NCBI GenBank assembly: GCA_024281175.1
Contig: JAMJTW010000010.1
Location: 1-64,000 of the forward strand
From: Candidatus Thiovulum imperiosus
GTDB taxonomy: Bacteria; Campylobacterota; Campylobacteria; Campylobacterales; Thiovulaceae
DNA length: 64,000 bases
Reading direction: 5' to 3'
Positions 1 to 8,531 of the stretch are shown one piece after another. Both the position numbers and the translations under genes were made by a program. Below the pieces are notes generated by a model. That model saw nothing but the letters and a program-made list of their open reading frames with translations. It made no database searches and was not told the DNA's origin. Within the stretch, counting starts at the first letter, position 1. Each line of letters opens with the position of its first letter.

Positions 1-165
1 ACCCAACCTCTTTTTTTAATTGAGGGAGTGTTTTTGATAAGAAATTTTTTTATCTTTTTGCTTTTTCTCATTTAGAATTTCTCCGCTATTTTAATGGTAG
101 AATTTTACTGTTAAAAATTTAAAAATAGCTTATTTATAAGAATAAAAATCATTTAAAGAGTATAT

Positions 166-351
166 ATGACAGATAAAAGAGTTTCAGAAATAGCAGGAAT
201 TATTTATAGAACTTTTCAAAAGTGGAAAAAAGAGAGAAAAGATTTATACAAAGTTATAAGATTAGGTGCAATTGCGGAAAGTTTGGACTATACAGAAAGT
301 GAATTAAAATTCATAAGAGAAAAAAGAGAAAGAGAATTAGCCAAGAACTAA
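166..351 (+). CDS. Small HTH-like hypothetical protein
   Basis: This is a 61-residue basic protein. The N-terminal half reads like a short helix-turn-helix (VSEIAGIIYRTFQKWKKER), and the C-terminal half is a charged helix. It resembles the small phage-type DNA-binding proteins also seen near 57.1, 61.8 and 62.1 kb. It starts at an ATG with a weak purine-rich stretch (aaagag) upstream. An antirepressor fragment lies next to it on the other strand, so it is probably a leftover regulatory gene of a mobile element. The function is inferred from fold-like pattern only. Confidence 0.5.
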   Translation: MTDKRVSEIAGIIYRTFQKWKKERKDLYKVIRLGAIAESLDYTESELKFIREKRERELAKN

Positions 352-477
352 AATATTGCGTTTCTTGTCAATTTTACCAACTGCCAAACCTAATACTTTG
401 TGTAATTCTCTAGCAGAAACAGAATTTACAGAGTTATCCCCTATTCTGTTTTGAGAGACTTTTATAAGTTCTATCAT
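337..477 (-). pseudogene. AntA/AntB antirepressor N-terminal fragment
   Basis: On the minus strand an ATG at 477 opens a 46-codon frame. It contains the block SVNSVSARELHKVLG, which is typical of the N-terminal domain of phage AntA/AntB antirepressors (NSVNARELHxxL). The full domain is about 70 residues and is normally followed by a second domain. Here the frame ends after 46 residues, at the 3' end of the small HTH gene. The frame also runs upstream of 477 into a structured repeat, so I take 477 as the natural start. I read this as a decayed prophage or island gene. Confidence 0.6.
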
Positions 478-550
478 GGAATGTGTGGTAAAAATAAATT
501 TAGGTGGAAATTCTCTTTTTAGAGAGCTGAAATGTAAAGTTACCAGTTTC

Positions 551-651
551 ACAATCAAGCCCCCTGAATTCACCTTAGTAAGACTTCCCGAAGAAAGTCC
601 TAGCTTGATTGTAGGCACTGGTAAAGCCTTACTAAGACAAATTCAAATTTC
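551..651. repeat. Structured intergenic repeat, copy 1 (co-varying hairpin)
   Basis: A 9-base inverted repeat pairs CTTAGTAAG (574-582) with CTTACTAAG (628-636), around a small inner hairpin GACTT/AAGTC. An outer perfect 10-base inverted repeat, ACAATCAAGC (551-560) with GCTTGATTGT (603-612), overlaps it and could form an alternative fold. A second copy lies at 49373-49450, where the main stem has changed on both arms and still pairs. This indicates selection for the structure. Confidence 0.7.
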
Positions 652-682
652 CAAAAAGTATTTTAGCAGAAATTTCATGAAA

Positions 683-691
683 TGTTATAAT
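683..691 (+). promoter_or_regulatory. Extended -10 promoter of the PIN toxin operon
   Basis: The sequence TGTTATAAT is a perfect extended -10 element (TGnTATAAT). It lies about 25 bases before the antitoxin ATG at 716, and the aaaagga ribosome site sits between the two. Campylobacterota sigma-70 promoters often lack a clear -35, and none is obvious here. Confidence 0.65.
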
Positions 692-715
692 TTTTAAAAT
701 CACAAAAGGATTTAT

Positions 716-988
716 ATGACAACTTCTATGAGTATGAGAGATTTAACAAGAAGTTCCAAATCTATTCTTGATTACGATTATGTTGATATTGAAGATAAAA
801 AACAGAAAGTTTATAAAGGTGTTTTTGTTCCAAATAGATATGCTGATAGAGTAAAAGAGTTTCTTGATGAAATAATTAAAAATGAGAGTATGGAAAACTT
901 TGAAAAATTAAAAAGTTTCTCATCTAATTTTACAGGAACAACAGAAAATAGAGATTTTAAAGAGTTAAAAGCCGAAAGATGGAAATAG
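716..988 (+). CDS. Antitoxin partner of PIN toxin
   Basis: This is a 90-residue acidic/basic protein that begins MTTSMSMRDLTRSSKSILDY. The first 20 residues look like the DNA-binding part of a Phd/AbrB-like antitoxin. The rest is helical and would wrap the toxin. It starts at an ATG 6 bases after aaagga and overlaps the PIN toxin by 10 bases, the usual antitoxin-first arrangement. It likely represses its own promoter. The antitoxin family cannot be fixed from sequence alone, and the role is inferred mainly from position. Confidence 0.65.
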   Translation: MTTSMSMRDLTRSSKSILDYDYVDIEDKKQKVYKGVFVPNRYADRVKEFLDEIIKNESMENFEKLKSFSSNFTGTTENRDFKELKAERWK

Positions 989-1392
989 TCTATCTTGATA
1001 CAAATATTGTTTTGGATTTTTTAGACAACAAAAGAGTTGGATTTGAAACGGCTCAAAAAGTTTTAGAGATAATCTATCGTAGTGGATACACAATTGCTAT
1101 TAGTGAAGATATGCTTTCAACTATCTACTACATCTCAAAAGAGAAAAAGAGAACTTTAGAGTTTTTTGAATTTATATTTGAGAGTGAATGGAGAGTTGTT
1201 GGATTTGGAATTGAAACAATTCAAGAAGTGATAAGTTTTTCTAAAGAGAGAAACTTAGATTTTGAAGATGTCTTGCAATGTTTGGTTGCTAAAAGAGAAA
1301 AGGCAAAATATTTAATTACAAACGATAAAAAGTTTGTTAATTGTGGAGTTGATATTTTGACTGGAGAAGAGTTTCTTAAGAAGAGAAAATGA
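979..1392 (+). CDS. PIN-domain toxin (VapC-like ribonuclease)
   Basis: This 137-residue protein has the PIN-domain pattern. It opens with VYLDTNIVLDFLD (first catalytic Asp). Later come a conserved Glu in the middle helices, FEDVLQCLVA with an Asp, and YLITNDKKF with the last Asp, so the acidic residues of the active site are present. PIN toxins cut tRNA or other RNA when freed from their antitoxin. The gene overlaps the antitoxin upstream and, by 4 bases (ATGA), the McrC-like gene downstream. All three are therefore probably translated from one message. Confidence 0.85.
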   Translation: MEIVYLDTNIVLDFLDNKRVGFETAQKVLEIIYRSGYTIAISEDMLSTIYYISKEKKRTLEFFEFIFESEWRVVGFGIETIQEVISFSKERNLDFEDVLQCLVAKREKAKYLITNDKKFVNCGVDILTGEEFLKKRK

Positions 1393-3815
1393 GTAGAGTA
1401 ATTACATTTTTTGAGCATGAAAAGGTTTTTATTTCTGAAAATCGAGATTTGAAAAAGAGAACTCTTTCAAAAAAAGATGCCGATTCTCTGCTAAATTTGG
1501 AAAGTAAAGTTTTTCGCAGAGTCTCCTCAAAAGAGATACAAACAACTTCAATAGTTGGTTCAATCTCTCTGCGAGATGGAATTATAATTGAGATTCTTCC
1601 AAAAATTGGAAAGGGAGGTCTTGGAAGTTTTCGGCGGGAGTTTATAAAACTTCTTCGTTTTGTAAAAAGTAGAAATTCACTTTTGGAAAACTCCACCTCA
1701 TCGAAAGTATCAGTAAAAGAGTTACCTCTAATTTCCTATATAGTTGAACTATTTTCTGAAAATCTACTTTTAGAAATGCGAAAAGGTCTATATTTAGACT
1801 ACACAAAAGTTATTGAGGGTGGTGATACAATTCGTGGAAAAGTTGATATTTACAAAACTCTTCAAAGGTTTCCAGACCGTAGTAAAGTTGTTGTTGAGTA
1901 TCGAAAGCGAACTGAAAACACAAATCTCTACAAAGTTTTCAAATCCATCTCTCTACTTCTTCTGGAAGACCAATCTTTTTCCTACCGAACAAAACAGAAC
2001 CTCTTTGAAGTAAATCGGATTTTGGAAAAGGTAGAGAGAGTAGAACTCCGAGAAAGTGATTTTGAAAGAGTCCAATTTACAAGACTAAATTCCAGATTTG
2101 AAACTCTTTTTCATCAAGCCCGAACTATCTTTTACAACTATATGCCTTACACCGCAAAGATTGGGGCTACTCCTTTCTGGAGCATTCTCTTCGATATGAA
2201 TGAACTTTTTGAGAAATTTGTAGAAGAGCTTTTTAGAAAATCTGGTATCTCTGTGAAATCCCAAAAGAGTTTTGAAATTTATGATGGTCTCTCTATTCGT
2301 CCAGATATTGTTACAGAAAATTTTGTAATCGATACGAAATATAAGATTTATAAAAATCGCCCAAATCGGGAAGATATTTTTCAAATTTCTACTTATATGA
2401 ATGCTCTTGAAAAAGATGGCTACCTCATCGCTCCAAGTTTTGAATATAGAGAAAAGATAGAGTTTTCTCCGAAAATGGGAGGTAGGAAATTTGAAGTTAT
2501 ATTTTTAAATATAGGTAGCGGTATCGATGAGGTTCTGAAAAATTGGAAATTTCAAAATGGTGAGAAATTGGAATTTGTGGAAATTAAGAGACCTTTTAAA
2601 ATTGAGAAGAAAAAGGAAATACAACTTTCTGGAAGAGAAAAGAGAAAGTTAAGAGAATTAGAAAAGAAAAGCAAAAAAGATATTTTATTAGTAGCTTCTG
2701 GTTTCGGAGAATTAAGGATAGTTAAGTATTTGTTGGAAAATGGATTTGATGTAAATCATCAGGCAAAAAATGGTGTGACTGCTCTTCATACAGCTTCTCG
2801 GACTGGGAATATACAAATGATAAAACTTCTTTTAGAGTATGGTGTAAATCCAGATATTTTAATAGATGATGGTTCAACACCTCTTCATATTGCTTCTTCA
2901 TATGGACATTTAGAAGTAGCCAAACTTCTTTTAGAACACAATGCAAATCCAGATATTCAAAGTAGAAATAAGAATGTATCTTTAATGTTTGCTTCAAGCA
3001 AAGGACATTTAGAAATTGTAAAACTTCTTTTGGAACACAATGCAAATCCAAATATTCAAGATAAAAATGGAATGACAACTCTCCATATAGCAATAGGAAA
3101 TGGACATGCAGAAATAGTAAAGTTTCTTTTAGAGTATGGAGTAAATCCAAATTTAGAAAACATTTATGGTTTTACATCAATGGAATGGGCTGATGAAAAC
3201 AACCAAGCAGAAATCATGGAAATTTTCAAAGAGAGAATAGAGCAACTTAAAAAAGCAATTAAAGAAAGAGAAGAAGCTGAAGAATTAGCAAAATTTGTTT
3301 GTGAAGCAGAAAGATTAAGAATTGAAAAAAAGCAACTTCCAAAGCTCTCTTTAAGAGAAATGGCAATTCAGATTCTCCAAAAAGAGAATCGAGAAATGAA
3401 AGTTTCAGAAATTTGGGAACTTGGAAAACATCTCTATTCTGGAAATGGAAAGACTCCCGAAAATACTTTAAATGCAATTCTTGGACAAGAAGAAAACATT
3501 TTTTACAGAGTTGGAAGCCCTTTTAAATATGGACTTATCAAAAATAGAGAAGCCGTAGAGTTATTTGATTTAGGGAAAGAGGCTTTTGATAGTGGTGATG
3601 ATGTTGATGAGGTAATCAAAGTTCTTTCAGAAGCAATTTCTCTAAATCCATATTTTGTAGAAGCCTATATTCAAAGAGCGGAAGCATTTTTTGAAGCTGG
3701 AAATTTTGAAAAGGCGATTGAAGATTATGAAAAAGCAAAAGAGTTAAATCCAGAAAAAGAAGAGTTTACAGAAAAGATAAAAGAGTGTAAATTGGAATTG
3801 ACAAAATATTTCTAA
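1389..3815 (+). CDS. McrC-type nuclease fused to ankyrin repeats, HARE-HTH and TPR
   Basis: This is an 808-residue multidomain protein. Residues 1 to about 400 match the McrC family. They include the N-terminal beta-rich part (IEILPKIGKGG), the conserved FDMNELFEKFVEEL segment and a PD-(D/E)XK core, RPDIV followed by DTKYK. Residues about 425-615 hold five ankyrin repeats (for example DGSTPLHIASSYGHLEVAKL). Residues about 650-720 resemble the HARE-HTH domain (LREMAIQILQKENREMKVSEIW). The last 80 residues contain a TPR pair. McrC normally works with the GTPase McrB, but no McrB is in the window: upstream is the PIN pair and downstream is tatC. The start overlaps the PIN stop. It is probably a defence nuclease with a protein-binding sensor region. 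Confidence 0.8.
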   Translation: MSRVITFFEHEKVFISENRDLKKRTLSKKDADSLLNLESKVFRRVSSKEIQTTSIVGSISLRDGIIIEILPKIGKGGLGSFRREFIKLLRFVKSRNSLLENSTSSKVSVKELPLISYIVELFSENLLLEMRKGLYLDYTKVIEGGDTIRGKVDIYKTLQRFPDRSKVVVEYRKRTENTNLYKVFKSISLLLLEDQSFSYRTKQNLFEVNRILEKVERVELRESDFERVQFTRLNSRFETLFHQARTIFYNYMPYTAKIGATPFWSILFDMNELFEKFVEELFRKSGISVKSQKSFEIYDGLSIRPDIVTENFVIDTKYKIYKNRPNREDIFQISTYMNALEKDGYLIAPSFEYREKIEFSPKMGGRKFEVIFLNIGSGIDEVLKNWKFQNGEKLEFVEIKRPFKIEKKKEIQLSGREKRKLRELEKKSKKDILLVASGFGELRIVKYLLENGFDVNHQAKNGVTALHTASRTGNIQMIKLLLEYGVNPDILIDDGSTPLHIASSYGHLEVAKLLLEHNANPDIQSRNKNVSLMFASSKGHLEIVKLLLEHNANPNIQDKNGMTTLHIAIGNGHAEIVKFLLEYGVNPNLENIYGFTSMEWADENNQAEIMEIFKERIEQLKKAIKEREEAEELAKFVCEAERLRIEKKQLPKLSLREMAIQILQKENREMKVSEIWELGKHLYSGNGKTPENTLNAILGQEENIFYRVGSPFKYGLIKNREAVELFDLGKEAFDSGDDVDEVIKVLSEAISLNPYFVEAYIQRAEAFFEAGNFEKAIEDYEKAKELNPEKEEFTEKIKECKLELTKYF

Positions 3816-3845
3816 ATCGCTTCGTTTATATCGAAATGACAAATA
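3813..3845. repeat. Remnant of palindromic intergenic repeat
   Basis: The stretch contains aaatcgcttcgtt and atatcgaaatgacaaat, which match one end of the palindromic repeat family at 5644, 13588 and 34619. It appears to be a truncated copy. Confidence 0.5.
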
Positions 3846-3848
3846 AGA

Positions 3849-3871
3849 TTGCGGAACTTGATGCTCCGCAA
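3849..3871. terminator. Hairpin terminator between convergent genes
   Basis: A perfect 7-base stem, TTGCGGA with TCCGCAA, has a 9-base loop and is followed by an A/T-rich run. It lies between the convergent McrC-fusion gene and tatC and could serve both directions. Confidence 0.65.
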
Positions 3872-3879
3872 AATAAATT

Positions 3880-4623
3880 TTAATCTTCTTTATGAGGATT
3901 TATAATTTTTGCAATAAAAATCGAAATGATATATAGAAAAATTAGAGGTCCAGCCATTAGAAGTTGAGTTAAGACATCTGGGGGTGTAAGTATTGCTGCA
4001 AAAACAAAGATGATAAGGACAGCATATTTGAAAAAATCTTTTAGAGATTTGTCCGTTACAAGACCGAGATGAGAGAGAAAGAGAATGAAGATTGGAAGTT
4101 CAAAAGCTATTCCAAAACCGACTACCAACTTTGCAAAGAAGCCGACATAATCCTCAATATTTATATAAGGAGTAAAGTTTTGACTACCAAAAGCGATAAG
4201 AAATTCAAATCCAAAAGGCATAACGATATAGTAGACAAAGAGACTTCCAATTGCAAACATTGTAGTTCCACCAATAATAAATGGAATTAGAAGTTTCTTC
4301 TCATTTGCATAGAGTCCAGGGGCTACAAACAACCACCCTTGCCAAAGAAGTATCGGTACTGAAAAGACAAAAGCTGAAAAGAATGCTACTTTAAGAGCTA
4401 CAAAAAAAGCCCCACCAACTTGGTGAGTCGTTACCTTTCCATCAGAAGCGTTTTCAGAAACTGTACCAACAGTTGAGAGAGCCGAATTTAGAGGTTCTGT
4501 AATGATTTCTAAAATTGGAGAGTAGAAGTAGAAAGCAACAAAAAAGAGAACTATCATAACTCCCATAACAATTGCAAGTCGTTTTCGAAGTTCGATTAGA
4601 TGAGGTTTTAGAGACTCAAACAT
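3880..4623 (-). CDS. tatC: Sec-independent translocase TatC
   Basis: This 247-residue membrane protein has the six-helix TatC layout. It starts MFESLKPHLIELRKRL, the conserved cytoplasmic start where TatC binds the twin-arginine signal, and includes FELPIFILFLSHLGLV near helix 4. TatC is the receptor of the twin-arginine pathway, which exports folded cofactor proteins. The PsrA-type molybdoenzyme later in this window carries a twin-arginine signal and is a likely client. The gene overlaps tatB by 8 bases. Confidence 0.95.
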   Translation of the reverse strand: MFESLKPHLIELRKRLAIVMGVMIVLFFVAFYFYSPILEIITEPLNSALSTVGTVSENASDGKVTTHQVGGAFFVALKVAFFSAFVFSVPILLWQGWLFVAPGLYANEKKLLIPFIIGGTTMFAIGSLFVYYIVMPFGFEFLIAFGSQNFTPYINIEDYVGFFAKLVVGFGIAFELPIFILFLSHLGLVTDKSLKDFFKYAVLIIFVFAAILTPPDVLTQLLMAGPLIFLYIISIFIAKIINPHKED

Positions 4624-4996
4624 CTTTTTTCTCCTGTTTTGAAAGTAGAGATTTCAATTCAAGTTTTGCACTCTCTTTTTTGAGAGTTACCTCTTTTTCA
4701 ACTTTTTTCATCTCACTCACCTCTTTCTGAATTGGGTTTGCTATCTCTTTTCTTGAGAGTTCATCTAACTGTTTAGAAGCGGACATGAGTTCATCTTTAT
4801 AAGTTTGAGCCTCTTTTTTGAGTTCCTCTATCTGAAGTTCTTTATCGATGCTATCTTTAGTTTCAGAGATGAAACTTTTTATCTTTCGGAGAAACCTCAT
4901 CACTCCAGCAATAGCTTCAGGTAGTTTTTCAGGACCTAAGACAAGAACGGCAACAATTCCAATTAGAGCTATCTCGAAAAATCCAAGGTCTAGCAT
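4616..4996 (-). CDS. tatB: Sec-independent translocase TatB
   Basis: This is a 126-residue protein with one N-terminal membrane helix, ending in LGPEKLPEAI, the signature hinge of TatA/B proteins. A long charged amphipathic and coiled-coil tail follows. The start MLDLGFFEIALIGIV and the length favour TatB over TatA. It works with TatC in recognising twin-arginine substrates. The start codon directly abuts the hisG stop, and the end overlaps tatC. Confidence 0.92.
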   Translation of the reverse strand: MLDLGFFEIALIGIVAVLVLGPEKLPEAIAGVMRFLRKIKSFISETKDSIDKELQIEELKKEAQTYKDELMSASKQLDELSRKEIANPIQKEVSEMKKVEKEVTLKKESAKLELKSLLSKQEKKDV

Positions 4997-5623
4997 CTAA
5001 ATTCTTCTTCCAGATTTCACAGCATCATCTAATTTTTTATACAGCTCCAAGATTTCACTCTTCTTCTCAAGAAAAGAGCTTCTATTGGCGATGAGGTGAG
5101 TAGTAGACTCCATAATTGTATCAACAACTTTCAAATCATTCTCTCTCATTGTAGAACCTGTTTCAACTATATCCACTATCATATCAGCCATTCCAACAAG
5201 TGGAGCTAACTCGATTGAACCGTAAAGTTTAATGATTTCTGGAGAGATAGCCTTTTGAGCAAAAAACTTCTCTGTAATATTTGTCATCTTTGTAGCTACT
5301 TTGATATTAGGCTTATTGTAATCTAGTTCATCACCATTTTGCATTCCGATTGCCACTTTACAATATCCACCTTTTAAGTTTAGAAGCCTCACAACATCTA
5401 AGCCCTTTTCCTCAATCACATCTAATCCAACAACTCCTAAATCTGCTGATTGGTGATAGACATAAGTTGGAACATCTTGATTTCTCACTCTTAAAAAACG
5501 GAAATTACCACTTTCCAAAATCAGTTTTCGACCCTCAAATTTAAAATCTCCCCCAAATACCTCTTTAAATAGTTGGAGAGTATCATCAGCTATTCTTCCT
5601 TTTGGCAACGCCACTGTTAGCAT
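4997..5623 (-). CDS. hisG: ATP phosphoribosyltransferase, short form (HisG)
   Basis: This 208-residue enzyme catalyses the first step of histidine synthesis, joining ATP and PRPP. Recognisable parts are the start LTVALPKGRIADD and the PRPP-binding block DMIVDIVETGSTMREN. The length is that of the short HisG form, which lacks the C-terminal regulatory domain and needs the HisZ subunit. No hisZ is in the window. It is first in a hisG-tatB-tatC transcription unit. A palindromic repeat separates it from polA. Confidence 0.94.
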   Translation of the reverse strand: MLTVALPKGRIADDTLQLFKEVFGGDFKFEGRKLILESGNFRFLRVRNQDVPTYVYHQSADLGVVGLDVIEEKGLDVVRLLNLKGGYCKVAIGMQNGDELDYNKPNIKVATKMTNITEKFFAQKAISPEIIKLYGSIELAPLVGMADMIVDIVETGSTMRENDLKVVDTIMESTTHLIANRSSFLEKKSEILELYKKLDDAVKSGRRI

Positions 5624-5643
5624 ATTTTCCTACTTTTTTTTAG

Positions 5644-5815
5644 AGGGTGACCAAATAAATAGGCTTCTGCCTCTCTTGTCATTTCGATATGAGCGTAGCG
5701 ATTGAGAAATCTTGGAAACTTATCGTTTTACTAAATAAAAGATTTCTCACCCAAAAGGGTTCGAAATGACATATAGGTTGTTAAAGCGTAAAAATACTAT
5801 ATTTGGTCAGTCCCC
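5644..5815. repeat. Palindromic MITE-like repeat, full copy
   Basis: The element runs from gggtgaccaaata to tatttggtcagtccc, so its ends are inverted repeats. Nested inside are a second inverted pair (tgtcatttcga / tcgaaatgaca) and a third (gagaaatctt / aagatttctc). It holds no gene. Near-identical sequence recurs at 13588-13746, and related copies lie at 15913, 19093, 34619 and 37629. Confidence 0.8.
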
Positions 5816-5857
5816 TTTTTTAAACTATTTTAGCAGAAATTAAATTTTTGAAAATAG

Positions 5858-8401
5858 TTAAATTGACTCCCATTTCTTGCTACTTTTCCAATTTACAACT
5901 AGAGGAACTTTTAGAGAAATACTATTTTCCATAATCTCTTTACACTCTTTTGCTACAACTTCCAAATTCTCATCTTTTACTTCAAAAATAAGTTCATCAT
6001 GAATTTGAAGAAGAAGTTTTGCAGATAGTTCTTTTTTGTAAATTTCAACCATTGCAAGTTTTATTAAATCAGCAGAAGAGCCTTGAAAAAGAGTATTGAG
6101 AGCTTCTCTCTCTATTTCAGCAATCTCTCTTTGCGATTTTGGTGCTGAAAAGTATCTTCTAAATCCTAAAAAAGTTTCTACAAAACCGATTTCAAAAACT
6201 TTCTGATGTTCTCTTTTTATGAAATCTCTAATTGTTGGAAAAGTATTAAAGTAATTTTTTAAAATCTCTTTTGCTACGCTATCTTCAATTTGTAGAGTTT
6301 TTGCAAGTTTCTTATATCCCATTCCGTAGAGAAGACCGAAATTTACACTTTTCGCTTCTCTTCTTGAAACTCCTAACTTTTCTGCAACCGTAGTGTGAAT
6401 ATCTTCACCATTTTGAAAACTATCTATTAGAGTTCTGTCTTCAGAGTAGTGAGCTAGAAATCGTAACTCTATTTGAGAATAGTCAAGAGATAGTAAGGAG
6501 TATCCCTCTTTTGCCACAAAACTCTCTCGAACACCTGAAGAGACTGGAATATTTTGAAGATTTGGTTCTCTACTTGAGAGTCGTCCCGTAGTAGTTCCAG
6601 TTTGAGAAAAAGTTGTATGAATTCGTCCAACTTCACCATATTTCTGAAGAGGTAAGATATAGGTAGATTTCAATTTAGAGAGTTCTCGATATTTCAAGAT
6701 TTCAGAAACTATCTCATCTTCAATTTCTCGTAAAGTTCCCTCATCAGTTTTTCTACCATTTACTTCAGGAATTCCTAAAGTATCGTAGAGCAGAGTTGCT
6801 ACCTGTTTCGGAGAGTTCAAATTTACATTTTGAAATTTATCATTCTCTAAAACTTTCTCAATTTTCTTTTCTAACTTCTCTTCATAGCTTTTGAGATATT
6901 CCAAATCTACGGCAATACCCTCTCTCTCCATCGAAATTAGAACTTTCAAAAACTCCTCTTCAAATTCTCTGCGGTCGCTTTTAGAAAAGAGTTTCCAGAG
7001 TCGTAAAGTGGCTACGGCATCTTCAACTGCATAGAAAGAGGCACTCTCAAGTTCTACATCACCAAAACTTCCACCTTTTGGAACAACATCTTTGAATTTC
7101 ACCATTTTGTGCTTGAGCTTCTTATAAGCTAAATTGTCAAGAGAGAGCTTTTCTCTACTATCTTCCAGCCAAGCTAAAACCATCGTATCGGAAATTGGGA
7201 AAAGCTCAACTCCAAAAGCTCCGAAGATGATATGAGAGTCGAATTTGAAATTGTGTCCAACTAAATTGAATCTCAAAAACTCAGAAATTGGAACTTCTTC
7301 CAACCTCATCTGCACTGGAACTCCAAGATAGTTATGTTTTAAAGGAACATAAAAACCGTTATTTTCCTCAAAAGAGAAAGAGAAGCCGATGAGGTCGTCT
7401 CGAAATGGGTCTACTCCAGTTGTCTCCGTATCAAATGCAACAACAGTATCGTCTGGAATTTTTGAAAGGATTTCTGAAAGTTCCTCAAAATCCAAAATAG
7501 TTTTTACCTCAAATTCAAAGTTCTGATTCTCTTTTTCATCTAAATACTCTTTTGAAATCTCTCCATTTTTCAGAAGTTTCTGAATTGGAGCTGAAATCTC
7601 ATATTTCACAAAATCATCAACAACTTCTAAGAAAGGTGAACTCTTTCTGTTTTGAAAATCTGAAACTCCAACTTGAATTCCTGTATGTAGAGTAACCATC
7701 TCTCTCGATTTAAAAGCATCTTCTTTTCCAATTTCCAATTTCTTACGAATTGAGTTTGAAATTTTTTCGAGATTCTCATAAATCTCTTCTAAATTTTGAA
7801 ACTCATTTAGTAGTTTAGAAGCTGTAACTTTTCCAATGCCTTTTACTCCAGAAACATTGTCGATAGTGTCACCAACAAGAGCTTGAAAATCGATGAACTT
7901 CTCTGGCAAAACTCCAAATTTCTTTTGCACATCTTCTGCTGTAAGAACTTTCATCTTTTCTGGATGAAGAATAGAGATGTTTTCAGAAATTAGTTGGTTG
8001 AAATCTTTATCATAAGAGAGGATATAGACTCTGTTTCCCTCTTTCTCAAATCTTCTTGAGAGAGAAGCGATAATATCGTCAGCTTCATACTCTGGATGTT
8101 GAAAAGTTGTAAATCCCATTTTAGAAATCCAATCTAAAATAAGTGCGGTTTGAAGTTTGAAATCATCAGGAGCTTCACCCCGATTTGATTTATACTCTTC
8201 TGAAATCTCTTTTCTGAAATTCCTATCTCCCTCGAGTGCAAAAATCAGATTTGAGAGTTCAAACTTCTTTTCAAAAGAGAGTAGCGTTTTTATAAAACCT
8301 GTTAGCAATCCAGTTGGAAATCCATCTCTATTTTCTAATGGTGGTAGTGCATAATAGCTTTTAAATAGAAATGCAAATGTGTCTAATATGTAGATATTCA
8401 A
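5858..8401 (-). CDS. polA: DNA polymerase I
   Basis: This 847-residue polymerase has three domains. Residues 1 to about 285 are the 5' nuclease (start MNIYILDTFAFLFKSYYALP). Residues about 300-470 are the 3'-5' exonuclease, with FDTETTG near 322, GHNFKFD, and YAVEDAVATL near 460, so the proofreading residues are intact. The polymerase follows, with motif A LDYSQIELRF near 640, motif B KSVNFGLLYGMGY and motif C QIHDELIFEV near 801. It fills gaps and removes primers. It stands alone on the minus strand between repeats. Confidence 0.97.
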   Translation of the reverse strand: MNIYILDTFAFLFKSYYALPPLENRDGFPTGLLTGFIKTLLSFEKKFELSNLIFALEGDRNFRKEISEEYKSNRGEAPDDFKLQTALILDWISKMGFTTFQHPEYEADDIIASLSRRFEKEGNRVYILSYDKDFNQLISENISILHPEKMKVLTAEDVQKKFGVLPEKFIDFQALVGDTIDNVSGVKGIGKVTASKLLNEFQNLEEIYENLEKISNSIRKKLEIGKEDAFKSREMVTLHTGIQVGVSDFQNRKSSPFLEVVDDFVKYEISAPIQKLLKNGEISKEYLDEKENQNFEFEVKTILDFEELSEILSKIPDDTVVAFDTETTGVDPFRDDLIGFSFSFEENNGFYVPLKHNYLGVPVQMRLEEVPISEFLRFNLVGHNFKFDSHIIFGAFGVELFPISDTMVLAWLEDSREKLSLDNLAYKKLKHKMVKFKDVVPKGGSFGDVELESASFYAVEDAVATLRLWKLFSKSDRREFEEEFLKVLISMEREGIAVDLEYLKSYEEKLEKKIEKVLENDKFQNVNLNSPKQVATLLYDTLGIPEVNGRKTDEGTLREIEDEIVSEILKYRELSKLKSTYILPLQKYGEVGRIHTTFSQTGTTTGRLSSREPNLQNIPVSSGVRESFVAKEGYSLLSLDYSQIELRFLAHYSEDRTLIDSFQNGEDIHTTVAEKLGVSRREAKSVNFGLLYGMGYKKLAKTLQIEDSVAKEILKNYFNTFPTIRDFIKREHQKVFEIGFVETFLGFRRYFSAPKSQREIAEIEREALNTLFQGSSADLIKLAMVEIYKKELSAKLLLQIHDELIFEVKDENLEVVAKECKEIMENSISLKVPLVVNWKSSKKWESI

Positions 8402-8442
8402 AAATTCTCTTTCTTGAAATTCTACAAAAATCGTAGTTCTTT

Positions 8443-8487
8443 TGAGCTACTCGAGAAATCCTTGTGTAGCTATTTAGCCAGTCCCTC
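8443..8487. repeat. Partial copy of intergenic repeat end
   Basis: The stretch gagctactcgagaaatcc followed by gctatttagccagtccctc matches the ends of the intergenic repeats at 37740 and 44110. Only about 45 bases remain. Confidence 0.4.
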
Positions 8488-8507
8488 TTATATTGCTATG
8501 AAGAGAG

Positions 8508-8513
8508 TATAAT
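8508..8513 (+). promoter_or_regulatory. -10 box upstream of histidine kinase
   Basis: TATAAT lies 18 bases before the ATG at 8532. A transcript starting about 7 bases downstream would have a leader of roughly a dozen bases and no clear Shine-Dalgarno site. Confidence 0.5.
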
Positions 8514-8531
8514 ACTTATTACACTTTGAAA

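Noticed and set aside
551..651. Integron attC site
   Set aside because: The stem lacks the GTTRRRY and RYYYAAC core boxes and there is no integrase or cassette layout.
476..697. Forward 73-codon frame across the repeat
   Set aside because: It overlaps the antirepressor fragment and the structured repeat and has no ribosome site or domain.
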